From: Chitinophaga sp. 180180018-3
GTDB lineage: Bacteria > Bacteroidota > Bacteroidia > Chitinophagales > Chitinophagaceae
Assembly (NCBI RefSeq): GCF_037893185.1
Contig: NZ_CP140772.1
Coordinates: 2,108,001-2,172,000, forward strand
Length of the DNA stretch: 64,000 nt
Reading direction: 5' to 3'
Below, in pieces: positions 59,788 through 64,000 of the stretch (the first letter of the stretch is position 1; the number at the start of each line of letters is the position of its first letter). The notes under the pieces are model-generated. The model was not told where the DNA came from. It did not search any database and saw nothing but the letters and a program-made list of their open reading frames with translations. The translations under genes and the position numbers were made by a program.

Positions 59788-61098
59788 TTGAAGACAAAAA
59801 CTTTAAAGAAAGACAAGGTTAATATTATTACGCTTGGTTGTTCCAAGAACATGGTGGATTCGGAGGTATTGAGCGGACAGCTTAAGGCCAATGATGTTGA
59901 TGTGGTGCATGAGAGTGCTAAACGCGACCACAATATTGTTGTTGTAAATACCTGCGGTTTTATTGACAAGGCCAAAGAAGAATCCATTAATACTATCCTG
60001 GAGCAGGTAGAGTTGAAGCAGCGCGGAAAGCTGGACAAAGTGTATGTTACCGGGTGCCTGAGCGAACGTTATCGTGGTGACCTGGAACCTGAGATTGCCG
60101 GTGTGGACGCCTGGTTCGGTACCATGGAGTTGCCCTTGATCCTGAAGAAATTTGATGCTGATTATAAAGCAGAGCTGGTAGGAGAGCGCTTACTAAGTAC
60201 CCCTTCCCATTATGCTTACCTGAAGATTGCAGAAGGATGTAACCGTACCTGTTCGTTTTGCGCCATTCCGTTAATGAGGGGAGGCCATGTGTCTAAGCCC
60301 ATTGAGGAACTGGTGCTGGAGGCGGAGAAGCTGGTGAAATCGGGTGTAAAGGAGATTATGCTCATTGCACAGGAGCTGACCTATTATGGTCTGGACCTGT
60401 ATAAAACACGCCGCCTGGGGGATCTGATGCGTGCCCTGGCGGGAGTAAAAGGACTGGAGTGGATTCGGCTCCACTACGCTTATCCTACCAAGTTTCCTAT
60501 GGAGATCCTGGATGTGATGAACGAGTTCCCTAATATTTGTAAATATATTGATATGCCGCTGCAGCATGCTTCCAATGCCATGCTGAAAGCCATGAAGCGT
60601 CAGATCACGCGTGAAGAAATTGAGGACCTGGTGCATGCTATCCGTGCCAGGGTACCCGGTATTTGTTTGCGCACCACTCTCATCGCCGGTTTCCCCGGTG
60701 AAACCAATGAGGATGTGGAAGAACTGAAAGGCTTTTTGGAGAGAATGCGTTTCGACAGGGTTGGGGTGTTTACCTACAGCCATGAAGAAGGAACCAGTGC
60801 CTACGAGCTGGAGGATAATATCCCGGCTGAGGAAAAGGAAAGAAGGGCACAGGAAATAATGGAAGTGCAGCAGGAAATCTCCCTGGAGAAAAACCAGGAG
60901 AAAATAGGAAAGATCTTTAAAGTAATAGTAGACAAGAAAGAAGCCGGAAGATATCTGGCCCGTACCGAATTCGATTCGGTAGAAGTCGACAACGAAGTGA
61001 TCATCGACACGAATAAGCGCCTGAAACCCGGCGATTTTGTGGAAGTAAGGATTACCAAAGCGTTTGACTATGATCTTGAAGGAGAGCTTGTATCATAA
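59788..61098 (+). CDS. rimO: Ribosomal protein S12 methylthiotransferase
   Basis: A 436-residue radical SAM enzyme that adds a methylthio group to an Asp of S12. The N-terminal UPF0004 domain holds one cluster (LGCSKNMVDSE, VVVNTCGFIDKAKEES, VTGCLSERY) and the radical SAM domain the other (CNRTCSFCAIP). A TRAM domain ends the protein. I start it at the TTG at 59788, which gives MKTKTLKKDKVNIITLGCSKN, the usual opening; the frame has another TTG at 59761 and no ATG. Confidence 0.93.
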   Translation: MKTKTLKKDKVNIITLGCSKNMVDSEVLSGQLKANDVDVVHESAKRDHNIVVVNTCGFIDKAKEESINTILEQVELKQRGKLDKVYVTGCLSERYRGDLEPEIAGVDAWFGTMELPLILKKFDADYKAELVGERLLSTPSHYAYLKIAEGCNRTCSFCAIPLMRGGHVSKPIEELVLEAEKLVKSGVKEIMLIAQELTYYGLDLYKTRRLGDLMRALAGVKGLEWIRLHYAYPTKFPMEILDVMNEFPNICKYIDMPLQHASNAMLKAMKRQITREEIEDLVHAIRARVPGICLRTTLIAGFPGETNEDVEELKGFLERMRFDRVGVFTYSHEEGTSAYELEDNIPAEEKERRAQEIMEVQQEISLEKNQEKIGKIFKVIVDKKEAGRYLARTEFDSVEVDNEVIIDTNKRLKPGDFVEVRITKAFDYDLEGELVS

Positions 61099-61240
61099 GC
61101 CATTCCCTGCACACTATTACAGGAAAATAATTTAACAGCAATAGCCCGGCCGTTATTGGCTGCCAGCTGCTGGTTGTTGATTTTGAGTTGCTGCATCAGG
61201 CAGCCTGAAAAACAACTAAGCACTAACGCTGAATACTAAA

Positions 61241-61303
61241 GGCTAACAGCTGAAATTCGCTCCCGACGGAGCCTGATTAATGAAAATCAATGACAACATT
61301 TGA
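61241..61303 (+). promoter_or_regulatory. Structured leader and short upstream frame of the helicase gene
   Basis: A hairpin GCTCC-CGAC-GGAGC (61259-61272) hides a GGAG. That GGAG is 8 bases before an ATG at 61280 that opens a 7-codon frame (MKINDNI, stop TGA 61301-61303) overlapping the helicase ATG at 61290. Further up, GGCTGCC/GGCAGCC (61158-61164 with 61199-61205) may pair. GGCTAACAGCT (61241-61251) is the shared pre-gene element. Confidence 0.4.
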
Positions 61304-63044
61304 ATCTCTGGGCTTACAAGAGCCTATCTTAAAGGGAATTACGGACCTGGGTTTCGTTTCCCCAACTCCGATCCAGGAACAGGCAATACCGGTATTGTTA
61401 AGTGGTGACCGCGATTTCGTGGGACTAGCCCAGACGGGCACCGGTAAGACTGCAGCGTTTGGTTTGCCTTTGCTGCAGCAGCTGGACCTGAAACTGACCA
61501 AGCCTCAGGGCCTTGTATTGTGCCCTACCCGCGAGCTGTGTCTGCAGATCACGAACGACCTGAAAAACTTCAGCAAGTATCTCGGTGATGTAAGCATCGT
61601 TGCTGTATATGGTGGTTCCAGCATTGTGCAGCAGCTGCGTGAACTGAAAAGAGGGGTACATATTGTAGTAGCTACTCCGGGTCGTTTGCTCGATATCATC
61701 GACCGTGGCGCTATCAACTTCGAAAACGTACGTTATGTAGTACTGGATGAAGCGGATGAGATGCTGAACATGGGATTCCAGGAAGATATCAACAATATCC
61801 TGTCGAATACACCGGAAGATAAAACTACCTGGCTGTTTTCTGCTACCATGCCACAGGAAGTTCGTCGCATCGCCAAAAAATACATGGAAGATCCGTTTGA
61901 ACTGACCGTGGGTACAAAAAACAGCGGTAACGTTAATATAGAACACGAATATTATGTGGTACGCCCCAGGGATAAATACGCGGCACTGAAACGTATCGTG
62001 GATTTCAACCCTGAAATATTCGGTATCATCTTTACCCGTACCAAAATTGAGTCGCAGGAGATCGCAGAATCCCTCATCAAGGACGGTTATAATGCAGATG
62101 CCCTTCATGGAGATCTGACTCAACAGCAGCGTGATAAAGTAATGAAACGTTTCCGTGAACGTGCGTTACAGGTACTCGTTGCTACGGATGTAGCAGCCCG
62201 CGGTATCGACGTGGATAATGTTACTCACGTTATCAACTACGACCTGCCGGATGACGTAGAAAACTACACCCACCGTAGCGGCCGTACAGGAAGGGCTGGT
62301 AAATCCGGTACTTCCATCGCTATCATCGGTAACCGGGATATCGGAAAGATCCGCCAGATTGAAAGAGTAATCCAGAAGAAATTTGTGAAAGCAGAAGTAC
62401 CAGATGGCTTCGCTGTTTGCGAAAAGCAGCTGTTTGGCCTGGTACATAAGATACATAATGTGTCTGTGAACGAAGAGCAGATCGAACCCTATATGGATCG
62501 CATCAACGAAGAGTTTGCAGCCATGACTAAGGAAGAGCTGATCAAACGTTTCGCATCTCTCGAATTCAACCAGTTCCTGGAATATTACCAGGATGCTCCT
62601 GATCTGAATGCAAAAGATGAAAGGCGTACATTTGGGGAAGACAGCAAAGGCCCTCGCAGGAGCGACGGCAAGTTTACCCGCCTGTTTATCAATCTTGGTT
62701 CTGTAGATGATTTCAATCGCGGTGATATGCTCCGTTACCTGTGCGACAACACCGGTATACGCGGCAATAAGATCGGCCGCATCGACCTGAAGGGTGTTTA
62801 TTCTTTCTTTGAGGTGGAGAGCGATGAAGTAGGCAAAGTAACAGAAGCTTTCAAGAAAGTAGAGTACAATGGCCGTAGCGTAAGGATTGAAATGTCGCAG
62901 GACAGCGATCGCCGCCCTCGCACAGGTGGAGGTGGTGGTTATGGCGCCCGTAGGGAAGATGGCCCCCGCAAGAGGAGCTGGAATGGTGAAAAACGCGAAT
63001 CCTTTGGAGGAGGAGGCAGACCGCCATTTAAGAAGAAATACTAG
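61290..63044 (+). CDS. DEAD-box RNA helicase, DbpA/CsdA-like
   Basis: A 584-residue helicase that unwinds RNA, in ribosome assembly or cold adaptation. Motif I AQTGTGKT (47-54), Ia PTRELCLQ, II DEAD (153-156), III SAT in FSATMPQEV, and VI HRSGRTGRAGKSG are all present. After the two RecA domains comes a DbpA-type RNA-binding domain (about 470-545, FINLGSVDDFNRGDMLRYLCDNTGI) and a Gly/Arg-rich tail ending FKKKY. The last three codons and stop lie inside a 64-bp palindrome arm. Confidence 0.94.
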   Translation: MTTFESLGLQEPILKGITDLGFVSPTPIQEQAIPVLLSGDRDFVGLAQTGTGKTAAFGLPLLQQLDLKLTKPQGLVLCPTRELCLQITNDLKNFSKYLGDVSIVAVYGGSSIVQQLRELKRGVHIVVATPGRLLDIIDRGAINFENVRYVVLDEADEMLNMGFQEDINNILSNTPEDKTTWLFSATMPQEVRRIAKKYMEDPFELTVGTKNSGNVNIEHEYYVVRPRDKYAALKRIVDFNPEIFGIIFTRTKIESQEIAESLIKDGYNADALHGDLTQQQRDKVMKRFRERALQVLVATDVAARGIDVDNVTHVINYDLPDDVENYTHRSGRTGRAGKSGTSIAIIGNRDIGKIRQIERVIQKKFVKAEVPDGFAVCEKQLFGLVHKIHNVSVNEEQIEPYMDRINEEFAAMTKEELIKRFASLEFNQFLEYYQDAPDLNAKDERRTFGEDSKGPRRSDGKFTRLFINLGSVDDFNRGDMLRYLCDNTGIRGNKIGRIDLKGVYSFFEVESDEVGKVTEAFKKVEYNGRSVRIEMSQDSDRRPRTGGGGGYGARREDGPRKRSWNGEKRESFGGGGRPPFKKKY

Positions 63045-63179
63045 GAAGAATTAGGATTTGAGAATATAGAATTAAGAAATAGCCCGAAGGCCTTAGCAGA
63101 TAATTATTATCAATCGCTAAGGCCTTCGGGCTATTTCTTAATTCTATATTCTCAAATCCTAATTCTTCCTAGTATTTCT
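63034..63179. repeat. Perfect inverted repeat with 64-bp arms at the helicase 3' end
   Basis: Arms 63034-63097 and 63116-63179 are exact reverse complements over all 64 bases, with an 18-base AT-rich loop. The left arm includes the helicase stop and its last three codons, so the right arm carries an inverted copy of coding sequence. The centre is GC-richer (GCCCGAAGGCC), the ends AT-rich with AAGAATTAGGATT-type phrases, as at other intergenic hairpins here. It could terminate transcription between helicase and glgB. Confidence 0.95.
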
Positions 63180-63235
63180 CTTTTCCAAAAATTAGACTAT
63201 CTTGTTAATTCAGACACCCAATTCACACGTTATTT

Positions 63236-64000
63236 ATGACCGGAGCTACAAATTACGCTAAACAGATTGTTGAACCGTTTTCCCTATTTTCCTCCAGTGA
63301 TATCACACTGTTCCAGGCCGGGTCACACTATCGCCTATACGAAAAGTTCGGCGCCCACCCTGTGGAAGTGGAAGGCGCGGAGGGTACTTATTTTGCCGTA
63401 TGGGCGCCGGATGCTGCGTTTGTAGCGGTGGTCGGAGGTTTTAATGGGTGGGATCATTACAGCCATACCCTGTTTCCCCGCTGGGACCAGTCGGGTATCT
63501 GGGAGGGCTTTGTACCAGGTGTGAAAGCAGGGGAGATGTATAAGTATTTCATTCGTTCCAACAGCGGAGAGGAGTTACTACGGGGCGATCCATATGCCAA
63601 TTATTGGGAAGTCAGGCCGAAAACAGCGTCGAAGGTATGGTCGCTGGACTATGAATGGGACGATAAGAAATGGATGATGGGACGCAAAGCGCATAATTCG
63701 CTGAGTAGTCCGTTTACCGTTTATGAAGTGCACCTGGGTTCCTGGCGCCGGCCGGACCCCACTGATCATGAGCGGGTTTATTCTTACCAGGAGATAGCCG
63801 AGATGCTGGTGCCTTATGTGAAAGAAATGGGATTCACGCATGTAGAGCTGATGCCGGTGATGGAGCATCCATTCGACGGTTCCTGGGGATATCAGATCAC
63901 CGGATATTTTGCTCCTACTTCCAGGCACGGTACGCCGCAGGATTTCATGGAAATGATAGAAGCGTTTCACCTGGCAGGCATTGGCGTGATCCTGGATTGG
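63236..64000 (+). CDS. glgB: 1,4-alpha-glucan branching enzyme, N-terminal part
   Basis: The first 255 codons of a glycogen branching enzyme; the rest lies beyond the window. The N-terminal CBM48-type domain covers about residues 40-140 (GTYFAVWAPDAAFVAVVGGFNGWDHYSHTLFPRWDQSGIWEGFVPG), and the TIM barrel begins with YEVHLGSWRR and VELMPVMEHPFDGSWGYQITGYFAPTSRHGTP. It forms alpha-1,6 branches in glycogen. No other glycogen gene is in the window. Confidence 0.94.
   Translation, partial: MTGATNYAKQIVEPFSLFSSSDITLFQAGSHYRLYEKFGAHPVEVEGAEGTYFAVWAPDAAFVAVVGGFNGWDHYSHTLFPRWDQSGIWEGFVPGVKAGEMYKYFIRSNSGEELLRGDPYANYWEVRPKTASKVWSLDYEWDDKKWMMGRKAHNSLSSPFTVYEVHLGSWRRPDPTDHERVYSYQEIAEMLVPYVKEMGFTHVELMPVMEHPFDGSWGYQITGYFAPTSRHGTPQDFMEMIEAFHLAGIGVILDW

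Overview
The window looks like chromosomal DNA of a Bacteroidota, most likely a Chitinophaga-type member of the Chitinophagaceae. This is inferred from a SusC/SusD pair, two further TonB-dependent receptors, the lineage-restricted proteins DUF4294, DUF4295 and DUF5723, bacillithiol genes, and promoters of the Bacteroidota form TTTG-(20)-TAnnTTTG. I saw no rRNA, tRNA, CRISPR array, transposase or phage gene.

Layout: 1-3653 holds the end of a gluconate-dehydrogenase-type small subunit and two tandem 565-residue GMC oxidoreductases. 3773-5587 is a secreted GH35 beta-galactosidase. 5662-10027 is a LytTR two-component pair divergent from a TonB-dependent receptor, followed by a CBS protein (10185-10628). 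10878-25430 is a complete 13-gene nuo operon (A, B, fused CD, E-N) whose order, CD fusion and long NuoG match the E. coli-type enzyme. Opposing it are a receptor with a small lipoprotein gene (25427-28228) and an aspartate kinase. 29713-33408 carries fructose bisphosphatase, a CAP-domain lipoprotein and an operon of ABC ATPase, YfiT-type bacillithiol transferase and NUDIX hydrolase. 33409-37313 (minus) carries folC, a DUF5723 protein and a TonB protein. 37451-39654 carries an MFS transporter and an AraC regulator. 39734-42697 (minus) is a tight operon of agmatinase-family protein, membrane protein and radical SAM enzyme. 42935-45881 encodes CcmE and CcmF. 45977-48993 carries a hydrolase, DUF4294, a barrel-less plug-like protein and BshB1. 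A gene-poor stretch, 48994-50168, holds a disrupted gene and a repeat-bearing leader for the SusC/SusD pair (50169-54999). Then come peroxiredoxin/AhpD, the ribosomal cluster rpmB-rpmG-DUF4295-ftsY with a JmjC-like gene before rimO, a DEAD-box helicase, and the start of glgB at the right edge.

The most unusual features are: the E. coli-like complex I operon; a family of very long intergenic inverted repeats, including a perfect 64-bp-arm palindrome that mirrors the last codons of the helicase gene; a recurring AGCTAACAGCT-like element just before four unrelated genes; a secreted protein that seems to be two TonB-plug-like repeats without a barrel; a gene broken by one in-frame TAG; a CXXXY-type CcmE; and a JmjC oxygenase-like gene between ftsY and rimO.

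All functions are from reading the translated sequence and recalled family knowledge; no database search was run.
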